DNA of 64,000 nt, from NCBI RefSeq assembly GCF_024158745.1, contig NZ_JAMZAW010000006.1, positions 248,001 through 312,000 on the forward strand, read 5' to 3'. Made by a program: the position numbers and the translations under genes. Under the pieces are notes generated by a model. It saw nothing but the letters and a program-made list of their open reading frames with translations, had not been told where the DNA came from and searched no databases. Origin of the DNA: Paenibacillus tyrphae (GTDB lineage: Bacteria > Bacillota > Bacilli > Paenibacillales > NBRC-103111). Positions 1 to 8,628 of the stretch are shown here, one piece after another; the first letter of the stretch is position 1; each line of letters starts with the position of its first letter.

Positions 1-1466
1 CCGGCCGGGCCGTTCTTGAGTTTAGTCCAAGGCGCGCGCACCATGGCATCCTTCCACTGACTGAAGACAAGCGGGGCAAACGGCTGCATATAAGGGACGC
101 CAAACGAGTGAAGGGTGACGAGATGCCAGTAAATCAGAAATACCCCGATAATGACGCCGAACAGACCCAGCGCCCCGCCGAGAAGCATGATGGGAAACCG
201 CAGCAGCCGAAACGAGAGCCCCAGCTCGAAATGCGGGATAATGAACGACGCGATGCCTGTCATCGATACGACGATAACCATGGGCGCGGAAACGATGCCG
301 GCCTGAACGGCCGCTTGGCCGATGACGATCGCTCCGATAATGGACACCGTCTGGCCGATCGGCCTCGGAATCCGGATACCCGCTTCGCGCAGTCCTTCGA
401 AGGCGATTTCCATCATGAGCGCCTCCACCAGGGCGGGAAAAGGAATGTTTTCTCTGGATGCCGCGATGGTCGTCAGCAAATTGGCCGGAATCATCTCCGG
501 ATGGAACGTCGTTACCGCGACATAGGTCGACGGCAGCAAAAACGAAATGACGGTGAAAAAATACCGGATCCACCGGATCCAAGTGGCGGCGAAATAGCGC
601 TGGAAATAGTCCTCCGCCGATTGCATCAACGAAAAGAAGGTGACCGGCGCTACCAGAGTTACCGGCGTACCGTCCGCAATTACGCCGATCCTTCCTTCCA
701 GCAGCGCCGCAGCAAGCGTATCGGGCCGCTCCGTGAACTGAATCTGGGGGAAAGGCGAATAAGGCGCCGATTCCAAATGCTCGGCCAAGTAGTTTATCCC
801 AAGAATGCCGTCCAGCTTGATGCCGTCGAGCTTTTCGCGCACGTGCTTCAGCAGACCGGGCTTGAGCAAGCCTTCGATATAAACGATGCAGACGGCGGTT
901 TGGGTATACTCTCCTAAAATGTGGCGCTCAATCTTGAGCGAGGGATGCTTGATGATATGCCGCAGCAAGGATAAGTTCGCATCCAAATTCTCAATAAAAG
1001 CTTCCTGCGGGCCGACGATGACATTTTCGTTTTTCGGCTCAGTGACGGCGCGGCTTGTATATTTTTTGACCGGAACCAGACAAAGCTCGCGCCTTCCGTG
1101 AATCAGCAGCACGGCAGACCCATGCAGGAGGGCCTGAACCGCAGCCGACTCATCCTCCGTTACGGTGACGGGAACGGATAGGAGGGAGCCTTCGCAAAGC
1201 AAGGAAAATAAACGTTCGCTTGTTACAGGCTCCGGACGAGGCCGCAGCAGGGCGACGATTTCGGATTGCAGCACCTGGTGATCTACAATCGAGGAGATAT
1301 AAATCCAAGTGCAGGAAACCGTTCCGCAGGCATGTACCGGTTGAACAACCACATCGGCGCATTCGCGCAGCGCTTGCTGAATCCGGAGCGAAGCTTCGGT
1401 CGAGGCGTCGTTGGAAGGCTTCAAGGCGGTTTCCATCCCCTTATACGCTTTGCCATTTATTTTCAT
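1..1466 (-). CDS. GerA-family spore germinant receptor subunit (3' end missing)
   Basis: Membrane subunit A of a Ger receptor, which senses germinants in the spore inner membrane. The reading frame runs off base 1; 488 codons are present, about the full length of GerAA, so only the tail is missing. The N-terminal half is soluble (motifs ENVIVGPQEAFIENL and LRHIIKHPSLKIE, then a KLDGI segment). The second half carries several membrane helices and the family block MIPANLLTTIAASRENIPFP followed by EALMMEIAFEGLREAG. The start is taken at ATG 1466 (MKINGKA); an internal ATG at 1436 is possible because neither has a strong ribosome binding site. The gene is divergent from the GGDEF-EAL gene. GerB/GerC partners would lie beyond the left edge. 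Confidence 0.9.
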   Translation of the reverse strand, partial: MKINGKAYKGMETALKPSNDASTEASLRIQQALRECADVVVQPVHACGTVSCTWIYISSIVDHQVLQSEIVALLRPRPEPVTSERLFSLLCEGSLLSVPVTVTEDESAAVQALLHGSAVLLIHGRRELCLVPVKKYTSRAVTEPKNENVIVGPQEAFIENLDANLSLLRHIIKHPSLKIERHILGEYTQTAVCIVYIEGLLKPGLLKHVREKLDGIKLDGILGINYLAEHLESAPYSPFPQIQFTERPDTLAAALLEGRIGVIADGTPVTLVAPVTFFSLMQSAEDYFQRYFAATWIRWIRYFFTVISFLLPSTYVAVTTFHPEMIPANLLTTIAASRENIPFPALVEALMMEIAFEGLREAGIRIPRPIGQTVSIIGAIVIGQAAVQAGIVSAPMVIVVSMTGIASFIIPHFELGLSFRLLRFPIMLLGGALGLFGVIIGVFLIYWHLVTLHSFGVPYMQPFAPLVFSQWKDAMVRAPWTKLKNGPA

Positions 1467-1651
1467 CCATCCGAATGATTTCTATGCGGGATGGCAAGGT
1501 ATGGCTATTTATGTGAGTAATTAGTGCTAAAGAAATAGTTCGAATTACCCGATGATTAATTTATAATCAATTTATACATATAAGGCTAGACTTGTATAGC
1601 GCTTCCCTTGGCATCAACACGCGATACAACAATGAGATGAGGCGGATGGTT

Positions 1652-3940
1652 ATGAACTGGATCGCTTGGCGTAAACCGATGATCGCGGTGATAGCGGTCT
1701 ATTTTGCGGTATTCGCCGCAGCAAAATGGGGCTTTGGGGCGGGCGGGCGCTTTTTCCTGCTGTGGGAGATCATTCCGCCTGCTGCTTCGCTTGCCATGCT
1801 GCTGCGGACTTACCGGGCCCATCGGGGCAACACGGGAACGTTCTGGCTGCTGATGACTGCGGGCGTCTGCTTCTATTTGCTGGGGCAGCTAGTCTGGTCC
1901 CTCTATGCCTGGGTGCTGCTGGTTCCTCCCCCGACGATCAGTTTGGCCGACCTGTTCTGGAACCTGCAGACCGGGCTGTTTTTTGCCGCTTTGTTTTATT
2001 TGTTGTTTCGGGAAAAAAGCATCTCTCAAGGCATTCGATTTCTCTTCGACTGTATCATGATCCTGCTGATCGTCGGTACGGTCAGCTGGGAATTCGTCAT
2101 CAGGCCCAATCTGCAGGCAATGCTGTCCGGTCCCGACGGGTTCGGTCAAGCGGCGGTTCTGTCGTACCCGATAACGGATTTCGGGATATTGCTTTGCCTG
2201 TTCGTTCTTCATTTCGCATATACGCCTTTGTTCGACCGGCGGGTGCTTGCCTTGATCACCTTCGGTTTCGTCGTCTTTATCGGCGGGGATACGATTTATG
2301 TGCTCGACGTGATCTCGGGGAAATATCAGGCAGGGCAGTGGTACGACCTGCTGTGGAGCGCGGGGCTGTTCGCATACGGCTTTGCGGGCTGGCATGCTTC
2401 CCACCCCCAAGACCGGCCTGCGCCGAAGGCGCGCTTCGTCTCCGTCGCCCGTCTGCTGCGCTTGCTTTTTCCTTACGCCGGATTCGCGATCTTATTCTTA
2501 TTGATGCTTCGCCGTATCGACAAGCCGGACGCTGTCGTGGCAGGAACGGCCATGGTTACCGTCCTGATCTTGGTGCGCCAAATCTCCATGCTTCTGGAGA
2601 ATGAAAGGCTGGTCAACCGGCTCAAACAAATGCTCGAAAAAAGCGAGTTGCTTGCATCCCATGACGACTTGTCCGGGCTTCCGAACAAGCGTTTGTTCGA
2701 ACGGAAGGCGCAGGAAGCGATCGATAACGCCTCGCAGGGCGGACAGCCGCTTGCGGTGCTGTTTCTCGATCTGGACCGCTTCAAATACATAAATGACAGT
2801 CTGGGCCATGTGACGGGCGACGAATTAATTCGTCAAGTGGCGGAACGGATTCGGCGAATCGTTCCGGAGACGTGCATCGTTGCGCGCCAAGGGGGCGATG
2901 AATTTACAATCCTCACGGGGCCGCTGGTATCCTCCCGGCAAGCGCAAGCGCTTGCGGAATCGATTCTTCGGGCTGTCGCCGAGCCTTTCAAGGTAGGGGT
3001 TCACGAGATTCAGACCTCAACCAGCATCGGCATTGCGGTCTACCCGGAAGACGGCCAGACCATAGCCGACCTGATGAAGCATGCGGATGCGGCCATGTAT
3101 CAAGCCAAGGAGCTTGGCGGAGGCCGGTTCCGGTTCTTCACGCCGACGCTGAAGGACGGCATGCTGAGAAGCATCCTGATGGAGCGGGCGCTGCGGCATG
3201 CGCTAGATCATAACGAGCTGTTTCTGTGTTACCAGCCGCAAGTATGCTCTAAAGATTTGACGATCGTCGGGGCGGAAGCGCTGCTGCGCTGGAGGAATGC
3301 GGACGGGCAACTGGTGCCGCCTTCCGACTTTGTGCCGCTCGCCGAGGATACCGGCTTGATCGTGCCGATCGGCGATTGGGTCATTCGGACGGCGTGCAGG
3401 CAAGCCGTCGAGTGGGAGCGGGCAGGGAGGCCGTCGCTGAAAATTGCGGTGAACGTCTCGCCCAGACAGCTCGTGCAGGACGGCTTCGTAGATAAGGTGG
3501 CCGGTATTTTGAAGGAAACGGGAATGGCTGCCGGCCGGCTGATTATCGAAATTACGGAAGGCGTCGCGCTGCAGAATACGAAGGAAACGACCGATACGCT
3601 GCTGCGCCTTAAAGCGTTGGGGCTGCAAATCTCGATGGACGATTTCGGTACGGGGTATTCGTCGCTCGGCTATTTGCGGACATTCCAGGTCGATTCGCTC
3701 AAAATCGCGCAGTCGTTCGTCGGAGAAATGGCCGAGAACGAAGGGCATGCCGGCATTGTCAAAGCGATTATGGCTATGGCCCGGAGCCTGAATTTATCGG
3801 TCGTGGTCGAAGGAGTAGAGACGGAGGAGCAGGTGAAGCTGCTTCAAACGATTGGCGACTGTACGATACAAGGCTATTACTTTTATAAACCGCTGCTGCC
3901 TGACGAATTTTCCGCTGTACGGGATAAGGTGAAGCAATAA
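1652..3940 (+). CDS. Membrane GGDEF-EAL protein (c-di-GMP cyclase/phosphodiesterase)
   Basis: Predicted bifunctional cyclic di-GMP enzyme of 762 residues. The first ~310 residues form about eight to nine hydrophobic helices of an unidentified membrane sensor domain. A GGDEF domain follows with an intact signature (RQGGDEF, near residue 413) and LFLDLDRFKYIND. The EAL domain has GAEALLRW near residue 540, NVSPRQL, EITEGV, DDFGTGYSSL and VVVEGVET, so both active sites look usable. An upstream TTG at 1592 and ATGs at 1637 and 1646 are in frame; ATG 1652 is preferred because AGGCGG lies about seven bases before it. Whether synthesis or hydrolysis dominates cannot be told from sequence. Confidence 0.92.
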   Translation: MNWIAWRKPMIAVIAVYFAVFAAAKWGFGAGGRFFLLWEIIPPAASLAMLLRTYRAHRGNTGTFWLLMTAGVCFYLLGQLVWSLYAWVLLVPPPTISLADLFWNLQTGLFFAALFYLLFREKSISQGIRFLFDCIMILLIVGTVSWEFVIRPNLQAMLSGPDGFGQAAVLSYPITDFGILLCLFVLHFAYTPLFDRRVLALITFGFVVFIGGDTIYVLDVISGKYQAGQWYDLLWSAGLFAYGFAGWHASHPQDRPAPKARFVSVARLLRLLFPYAGFAILFLLMLRRIDKPDAVVAGTAMVTVLILVRQISMLLENERLVNRLKQMLEKSELLASHDDLSGLPNKRLFERKAQEAIDNASQGGQPLAVLFLDLDRFKYINDSLGHVTGDELIRQVAERIRRIVPETCIVARQGGDEFTILTGPLVSSRQAQALAESILRAVAEPFKVGVHEIQTSTSIGIAVYPEDGQTIADLMKHADAAMYQAKELGGGRFRFFTPTLKDGMLRSILMERALRHALDHNELFLCYQPQVCSKDLTIVGAEALLRWRNADGQLVPPSDFVPLAEDTGLIVPIGDWVIRTACRQAVEWERAGRPSLKIAVNVSPRQLVQDGFVDKVAGILKETGMAAGRLIIEITEGVALQNTKETTDTLLRLKALGLQISMDDFGTGYSSLGYLRTFQVDSLKIAQSFVGEMAENEGHAGIVKAIMAMARSLNLSVVVEGVETEEQVKLLQTIGDCTIQGYYFYKPLLPDEFSAVRDKVKQ

Positions 3941-3980
3941 AACCCGCAGACCTGGACGAGCCAGGTCCTGCGGGGTTCCT
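3941..3980. terminator. Bidirectional terminator between convergent genes
   Basis: Stem of about 15 bp (AACCCGCAGACCTGG with CCAGGTCCTGCGGGGTT, loop ACGAG) starting right after the GGDEF-EAL stop codon and ending before the stop of the convergent nucleotidase gene. Confidence 0.8.
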
Positions 3981-3992
3981 TGTGCAGCGGGG

Positions 3993-6176
3993 TTATTTTT
4001 TCAGATCCAGCCGGATTTCGCGGCCGTCGTTCGGCAGGGAGAGCGGCTGGCCGGAAGCGCCCTTCTCCTTCATGTAATCGACCCAGGCGTCCAGCATGAT
4101 CTTGCCGTCCTTCCAGTCCTTCACTTCGGCGAACGACGTGAATCCGTCCCCGGAGCCGGTCGACATGAAGTCGTTGGTCGTCACTTTGAAGGTACGGCTG
4201 TCGTTCAGCTTCCCGTCGGCATAGATCGGGGTGCCGTCCAGCAGCGTAATTTTACTATATTTCTGACCCTGCGGCTTCGTGTTGTCCCACTCGACCTTCA
4301 GACCCGAGAATTGCATCGCCGGCAGCTTGGAATATTGGTCCGTGACCTCAAGCAGCGTTTTGATTTGGGCAGCGGTCATCGTACCGGTCCGGTTGTAGTT
4401 GCCGAACGGCAGCACCTCGAACATCATGCCGTAGGTTACTTTGCCAGGCTCGATATCCGCGCGCAGCCCGCCGATGTTCGTGAAGGCGATATCGGACTTC
4501 TCGGCCCAGCGCATCGCGTCGGTGACGGAGTTGCCGATCGGTGTCACACCGTCGCGCACCTGATTGCCATTTGCGTCGTAGCGGTAGGAGCGGGTCGTCC
4601 ATTTTTCGGAGGCTACGGCGATTTGCTTGTTGGTTTGCTCGGCAATTTTCGCTTGGTAGTCGGCGACCGTTTTTTGCACGTCTTTGTTCGCGGTCGTCAG
4701 ATTCGTGTACGTTTCCAGCAGGCTGGCGTTGGAGGAAACGACTTTTTTGCTGTCCTTATCGACATAAAGCTGAATGTGGCCGACGGCGTACAGCCAGCTT
4801 TGCGCTTCGACCACCGGAATGTGGTTCACGATCCCCGCTACGCGCTTGTGGGAATGGCCTCCGACGATCGCGTCCAGCGTGCCGTTGCCCGTCCCGTTCG
4901 CCAGATCGACGAGCTCGCCCATAATTTGCTGCGATTTGGCGTCCTGTTCGCCCGGCAGGTGGGAGGTCACCATGACGATGTCGGCTCCTTTGGCGCGCAG
5001 CTCAGCGGACAGCTCCTTCGCGTATGGAACCGGATCGGCGAACGTCAAGCCTTCGATGTTGGTGGACTTGGTCGTCGTCTTGGTCTGCGGCGTGGCGAGG
5101 CCGATAATGCCGACCTTCAGCCCGCCCTTCTCCACGATGGCGTAAGGCTGCGTCCAGTCGACGCGCTTGCCGGTTTTGTCTTCGATGATGTTGGCTCCGA
5201 GAATCGGGAACTTCGCTTTCTTGATATTGTCGATCAGCGTGTCGCGGCCGAAGTCGAATTCATGGTTGCCGATGGCGGCGGCGTCATATTTGACCTGAGC
5301 CATCGAATCCATGACGGACTGGCCGTTCGTCGTATTGGAGATGAGCGTTCCTTGCCATGCGTCTCCGCCGTCTACAACGACCGTGCCGCCGGGATTGACC
5401 GAACGGAAATCGTCGACGATGCCGCCGAGCGTTTCGATACCGCCCTGCGCCTGATTGCGCTTCTTGTCGAAGCCCACTTCGATATGGCCGTGAATGTCAT
5501 TCGTGGTAAGAATATCGATAACCTGGAAAAGGACCGGTTTCAGCGCCTTGACCGCTTCGTCGCGGGTCACGGAACCTTTCGGATCGAAATTGCCGTCCAG
5601 CTTCGGCTCAAACAGGCCGGCGAGCGCACCGTAAGCGACATACGGACGGGACGCTTCGCTGATGGAGGCAGCGTCTTTGAAGTAGCTAAGCACGTTCTGG
5701 TTTACTTTCGGCGCCTGGCCTTTGGTGAGCGCGCGCACGACGAGGACGGCCAGCTCTTCACGGGTCACCGGACGGTTCGGCTCGAAGAGGCCGCTGTCGC
5801 CCTTGGATACGATGCCGGCGGCGACGGCGTTGGTAACGGCTTCAAGCTGCCACGCCTCCAAGTCGGAGAAAGACTGCGCCGATTTGTCACTCTTCGTCAG
5901 CTTGGCAGCCCGGTTCAGCATAGTGACGAGCTCCGCGCGGGTCACCGGCCGGCTGCCGCGCAGGTCGGTATCGTTTGGATACCCTTCCACCGCGCCTTTC
6001 TCGAAGGCCAGCTGCATGTCCGTTTTGGCCGGAGTCGAAGCGGCGGCTTTGGTCGCCGTCGCCGGTTCGGCCGCCAGCGCGTAAGGGATGCCTGAGAGTC
6101 CGGGCGCGCTCAGCAGCGAGGCGGAGAGCACCGATAGGACGGCGGTTTTTTTCCAGTGGGACGAATGCTTGGTCAA
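3993..6176 (-). CDS. SLH-anchored 5'-nucleotidase / bifunctional UshA-like phosphoesterase
   Basis: Secreted, wall-anchored enzyme of 727 residues that should strip phosphate from nucleotides outside the cell. A signal peptide (KKTAVLSVLSASLLSAPGLS) is followed by three S-layer homology repeats at roughly residues 50-215 (for example RPVTRAELVTML). A metallophosphoesterase domain follows with ILTTNDIHGHIE, VVDGGDAWQG, GNHEFDFG and GGHSHKRV. The C-terminal nucleotide-binding domain starts near residue 500 (DIAFTNIGGLRADI). The start is TTG 6176, set by AGGAGG with an eight-base gap. The promoter region carries a possible Pho box. Extracellular phosphate scavenging fits with the ugp operon in this window. 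Confidence 0.93.
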   Translation of the reverse strand: MTKHSSHWKKTAVLSVLSASLLSAPGLSGIPYALAAEPATATKAAASTPAKTDMQLAFEKGAVEGYPNDTDLRGSRPVTRAELVTMLNRAAKLTKSDKSAQSFSDLEAWQLEAVTNAVAAGIVSKGDSGLFEPNRPVTREELAVLVVRALTKGQAPKVNQNVLSYFKDAASISEASRPYVAYGALAGLFEPKLDGNFDPKGSVTRDEAVKALKPVLFQVIDILTTNDIHGHIEVGFDKKRNQAQGGIETLGGIVDDFRSVNPGGTVVVDGGDAWQGTLISNTTNGQSVMDSMAQVKYDAAAIGNHEFDFGRDTLIDNIKKAKFPILGANIIEDKTGKRVDWTQPYAIVEKGGLKVGIIGLATPQTKTTTKSTNIEGLTFADPVPYAKELSAELRAKGADIVMVTSHLPGEQDAKSQQIMGELVDLANGTGNGTLDAIVGGHSHKRVAGIVNHIPVVEAQSWLYAVGHIQLYVDKDSKKVVSSNASLLETYTNLTTANKDVQKTVADYQAKIAEQTNKQIAVASEKWTTRSYRYDANGNQVRDGVTPIGNSVTDAMRWAEKSDIAFTNIGGLRADIEPGKVTYGMMFEVLPFGNYNRTGTMTAAQIKTLLEVTDQYSKLPAMQFSGLKVEWDNTKPQGQKYSKITLLDGTPIYADGKLNDSRTFKVTTNDFMSTGSGDGFTSFAEVKDWKDGKIMLDAWVDYMKEKGASGQPLSLPNDGREIRLDLKK

Positions 6177-6219
6177 ATGAATTTCCTCCTAAACCATGGT
6201 TATATATGGGAATGAGTCT

Positions 6220-6251
6220 ATTATAGCGGATAATTGTCATCGCGGTGTGAA
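6220..6251 (-). promoter_or_regulatory. Promoter of the nucleotidase gene with two Pho-box-like hexamers
   Basis: On the minus strand the order is TTCACA, five bases, ATGACA, nine bases, TATAAT. Hexamers of the TTNACA type repeated every 11 bp are the known Bacillus PhoP site. The nine-base gap to the -10 is the same as at the ugp promoter in this window. Only two good hexamers are seen, so the assignment is tentative. Confidence 0.45.
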
Positions 6252-6293
6252 CGCGATTCATATTTTTTTTTGATGAAGCGGGCCTTGAAAGTT

Positions 6294-6302
6294 TGCTATA
6301 AT
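6294..6302 (+). promoter_or_regulatory. Extended -10 element of thyA
   Basis: TGCTATAAT about 31 bases before the thyA start codon. The TG one base before TATAAT makes an extended -10; no good -35 hexamer is seen at the usual distance. Confidence 0.5.
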
Positions 6303-6333
6303 AGAACGATCACGAACGATCGAGGTGCGACCG

Positions 6334-7128
6334 ATGCAAAAATATTTAGATCTACTGCAGGACATCATGGCGAACGGGGTGCGCAAGGAGGACCGGACCG
6401 GAACGGGGACCATCTCGGTATTCGGGCGGCAGCTCCGGTTCGATCTATCCGAAGGCTTTCCGTTGCTGACGACGAAAAAGCTCCACATCCGCTCGATTTT
6501 GCACGAGCTGTTGTGGTTTTTGAGCGGGGACACGAATATCCGCTACTTGCAAGAGAACAGCGTCACGATATGGGACGAGTGGGCGGATGAGAACGGTGAC
6601 CTTGGGCCGGTCTACGGCTCGCAGTGGCGTTCGTGGCCGGCGCCGGACGGAAGGAGCATCGACCAGATTGCCAAGCTGATCGAGCAGATTAAGCGGAATC
6701 CCGATTCGCGCAGGCATCTGGTCAGCGCTTGGAACCCCGCCGAAGTGGACAACATGGCGCTGCCGCCTTGCCATTATGCGTTCCAGTTTTATGTCGCGGA
6801 CGGCAAGCTGTCATGCTTGTTCAACATGCGTTCGGTCGATACGTTTCTCGGGCTGCCGTTTAACATTGCAAGCTATGCGTTCCTGACGCATATGATGGCG
6901 CAGCAGTGCGATCTGCAGCCGGGAGAGCTGGTCTGGACGGGCGGGGACGTGCATATTTATGCGAACCATGTGGAGCAGGTCAATCTGCAACTGACCCGCG
7001 AGCCGTATCCGCTGCCGCAGCTTGTGATCAAGCGGAAGCCGGATTCGCTGTTCGATTACCGGTTCGAGGATTTCGAGATCGTCGGGTATCAGAGCCATCC
7101 GTCGATCAAAGCGCCGATTGCGGTATAA
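6334..7128 (+). CDS. thyA: Thymidylate synthase
   Basis: Makes dTMP from dUMP using methylenetetrahydrofolate in the cytoplasm. At 264 residues it has exactly the length of E. coli ThyA and matches it along its whole length: [45 protein letters not shown], the active-site Cys in [14 protein letters not shown] (about residue 146), and [13 protein letters not shown]. Start ATG 6334 (MQKYLDLLQ) follows GAGGTG; an in-frame GTG at 6325 would sit inside that ribosome binding site. folA lies 296 bases downstream on the same strand, the usual pairing, but here a palindromic element separates them. Confidence 0.98.
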   Translation: MQKYLDLLQDIMANGVRKEDRTGTGTISVFGRQLRFDLSEGFPLLTTKKLHIRSILHELLWFLSGDTNIRYLQENSVTIWDEWADENGDLGPVYGSQWRSWPAPDGRSIDQIAKLIEQIKRNPDSRRHLVSAWNPAEVDNMALPPCHYAFQFYVADGKLSCLFNMRSVDTFLGLPFNIASYAFLTHMMAQQCDLQPGELVWTGGDVHIYANHVEQVNLQLTREPYPLPQLVIKRKPDSLFDYRFEDFEIVGYQSHPSIKAPIAV

Positions 7129-7162
7129 CGAGAGCGTACGGGGGCATCATGAGGCAAAAAGG

Positions 7163-7399
7163 GCGCTTGCGGTTCGCAAAGCGGCAGAGTGTTGGGAAAC
7201 CCTAAAAGTAGAAAAACTGAGACAAATAGAGGTGGGGTATAACGTCCGCCTTTGAAACCCGTGAAAATACCGCAAATTCTAATCAAGTTCACGGGTTTCA
7301 AGAGCGGCTGGAGGGATATACCCCACCGGCGTATGCGGAGAATTTCTACGCGAAGCGGGTTTCTCAACAAGCTCGGACGCTTGCGATTAGCAAAGCGGC
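7163..7399 (+). repeat. Palindromic element E1 with flanking hairpins, between thyA and folA
   Basis: Core 7190-7368. Nested stems from outside in: GTTGGGAAACCC with GGGTTTCTCAAC; GTAGAAA with TTTCTAC; GGTGGGGTATA with TATACCCCACC; TTGAAACCCGTGAA with TTCACGGGTTTCAA. Shared arms are CGTCCGCCTTTG on the 5' side and GAGCGGCTGGAGGGATA on the 3' side. The core is bracketed by two near-identical hairpins in the same orientation, CGCTTGCGGTTCGCAAAGCG (from 7164) and CGCTTGCGATTAGCAAAGCG (from 7378). This fills the 296-base gap; no gene is seen in it. Confidence 0.85.
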
Positions 7400-7424
7400 A
7401 TACTATACGCAAGGAGAGGTTCGC

Positions 7425-7925
7425 GTGACGATTTCTTTCATACTCGCGATGGACGAAGCCCGCGGCATCGGCATTGACAATGATCTGCCGTGGCGTTTGC
7501 CGGCGGACTTGGCTTATTTCAAGCAAACGACGAAGGGACATACGGTGCTGATGGGCCGCAAAACGTTCGATTCCATCGGCAAGCCCCTGCCCGGACGGCG
7601 CAATGTCGTGCTGACCCGGGACGACCGATTTACTGCGCCGGGCTGCGAGGTGGTCCATTCCGCGCAGGAGGCGGCCGCCGACTACGGCCGCGGCGGAAGC
7701 CGGGCTTCCGAGGAGCTGTTCGTCATCGGCGGCGCGGAGGTGTACAGGCAGTTGCTTCCGTTCGCGGACCGGCTGTACATTACCGAGATCGCGCACCGGT
7801 TCGCGGCGGATACGTTTTTTCCCGAGCTTGAGCCCGGCGAATGGCGCGAGGTGTCGCGGCAGCGCGGCGTGAAGGACGAGAAAAACCCGTACGACTACGA
7901 TTTTGTCTTGTACGAGCGGGTCTGA
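7425..7925 (+). CDS. folA: Dihydrofolate reductase
   Basis: Reduces dihydrofolate to tetrahydrofolate with NADPH, closing the cycle opened by ThyA. It has 166 residues, normal for the family. Visible motifs are ISFILAMDEARGIGIDNDLPW with the substrate-binding region LPADLAYFKQTT, GRKTFDSIGKPLPGRRNVVL, and FVIGGAEVYRQLLP before LYITEI. The start is GTG 7425 after AAGGAGAGG. It is probably cotranscribed with thyA if the intervening palindrome does not terminate. Nothing unusual is seen in the protein. Confidence 0.97.
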   Translation: MTISFILAMDEARGIGIDNDLPWRLPADLAYFKQTTKGHTVLMGRKTFDSIGKPLPGRRNVVLTRDDRFTAPGCEVVHSAQEAAADYGRGGSRASEELFVIGGAEVYRQLLPFADRLYITEIAHRFAADTFFPELEPGEWREVSRQRGVKDEKNPYDYDFVLYERV

Positions 7926-8028
7926 ATGTAACGTATCTCCAAAAAAGGAATGAAGCCAGAGCTTTTCGCGCATCTTAAAGGTTGAACCGTGTGCACATCC
8001 CAGCATGATTGAGAGGAAGATGCCGAAC

Positions 8029-8346
8029 ATGACACAGGTCAACCAGCATCAAATGCCGATCCAGCATGTGATCGACAACGCGGAGAAAGCGATCCAGGTG
8101 GCCAAGGATGCCGAAATGGCCGTCCGCCACGCGCAGCTTCAGTCCGACCCGCACAAGCTGTCCTCTGCGCTTGCGCAGCTTGAATCGGCGCATCAGGCGC
8201 TGGCGAAGGCGCAGAGCCAGATGGCGGCGCAGGACCACGAGCATCACGGACAAGAGCTCGTGCAGGTGCAGGACCAGTTGAACCAGGCGCAGCAAAGCTT
8301 GGACGTGGTCGCATCGAATACCGAGCAGCCGAAGCAAGTCCGCTGA
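8029..8346 (+). CDS. Small hydrophilic helical protein of unknown function
   Basis: 105 residues, rich in Gln, Ala, His and Glu, with no Cys and no membrane segment. The sequence is almost all predicted helix with heptad-like spacing (KLSSALAQLESAHQALAKAQSQ), suggesting a short coiled coil. The start is placed at ATG 8029 (MTQVNQHQM), 11 bases after GAGAGGAAG; ATG 8005 lacks a ribosome binding site and ATG 8020 is too close to one. It stands alone between folA and a strong terminator. I do not recognise the family. Confidence 0.7.
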   Translation: MTQVNQHQMPIQHVIDNAEKAIQVAKDAEMAVRHAQLQSDPHKLSSALAQLESAHQALAKAQSQMAAQDHEHHGQELVQVQDQLNQAQQSLDVVASNTEQPKQVR

Positions 8347-8383
8347 CCGGACGCAGGTTGCGCCGCTCTGCGGTAATTAGGCG

Positions 8384-8433
8384 AAAAAAAGCACAAGCAC
8401 GCCGGTCAAATTCGGCAGAGCTTGTGCTTTTTG
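8384..8433 (+). terminator. Intrinsic terminator
   Basis: AAAAGCACAAGC and GCTTGTGCTTTTT form a 12-bp stem around an inner CCG/CGG pairing, followed by a T run. The A run on the left makes it usable from both sides. The rest of the 8347-8550 gap holds nothing I can name. Confidence 0.9.
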
Positions 8434-8553
8434 TATGTTATGGAATTTGCAGCAATTCGAGGCCGTTTATATCGGGACGCTACCGTTACGCCTGCAAGTG
8501 CTGTCACGCCGGTAGAAACGATCCCTTGAACCGAGTGTAATGTGTGGAATGCA

Positions 8554-8598
8554 TTTCATAGCAAGCGTTTTTTTCTATGAAACGCGATGTGTTACAAT
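8554..8598 (+). promoter_or_regulatory. lacI-type gene promoter with inverted repeat
   Basis: Inverted repeat TTTCATAG (8554-8561) and CTATGAAA (8575-8582), then a -10-like TACAAT at 8593-8598 and a start codon at 8629. The position suits an autoregulatory operator, but the arms are 13 bases apart, unlike a compact LacI-family site. Confidence 0.4.
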
Positions 8599-8628
8599 AC
8601 AGCTAATGAAGGGGAGGAGCGGACGGCT

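Noticed and set aside
108..917. 269-codon open frame opposite the gerA-type gene
   Set aside because: Arg/Asp-rich nonsense product; the other strand encodes the GerA family block.
4311..6095. 594-codon open frame opposite the SLH 5'-nucleotidase
   Set aside because: Antisense shadow of a GC-rich gene. Its product is Arg/Asp/Val-rich with no domain, and the nucleotidase on the other strand has full motifs.
7149..7205. Short peptide frames starting with Met at the left ends of E1 and E4
   Set aside because: They read through the hairpins and end inside the element, with no ribosome binding site and no shared peptide sequence.
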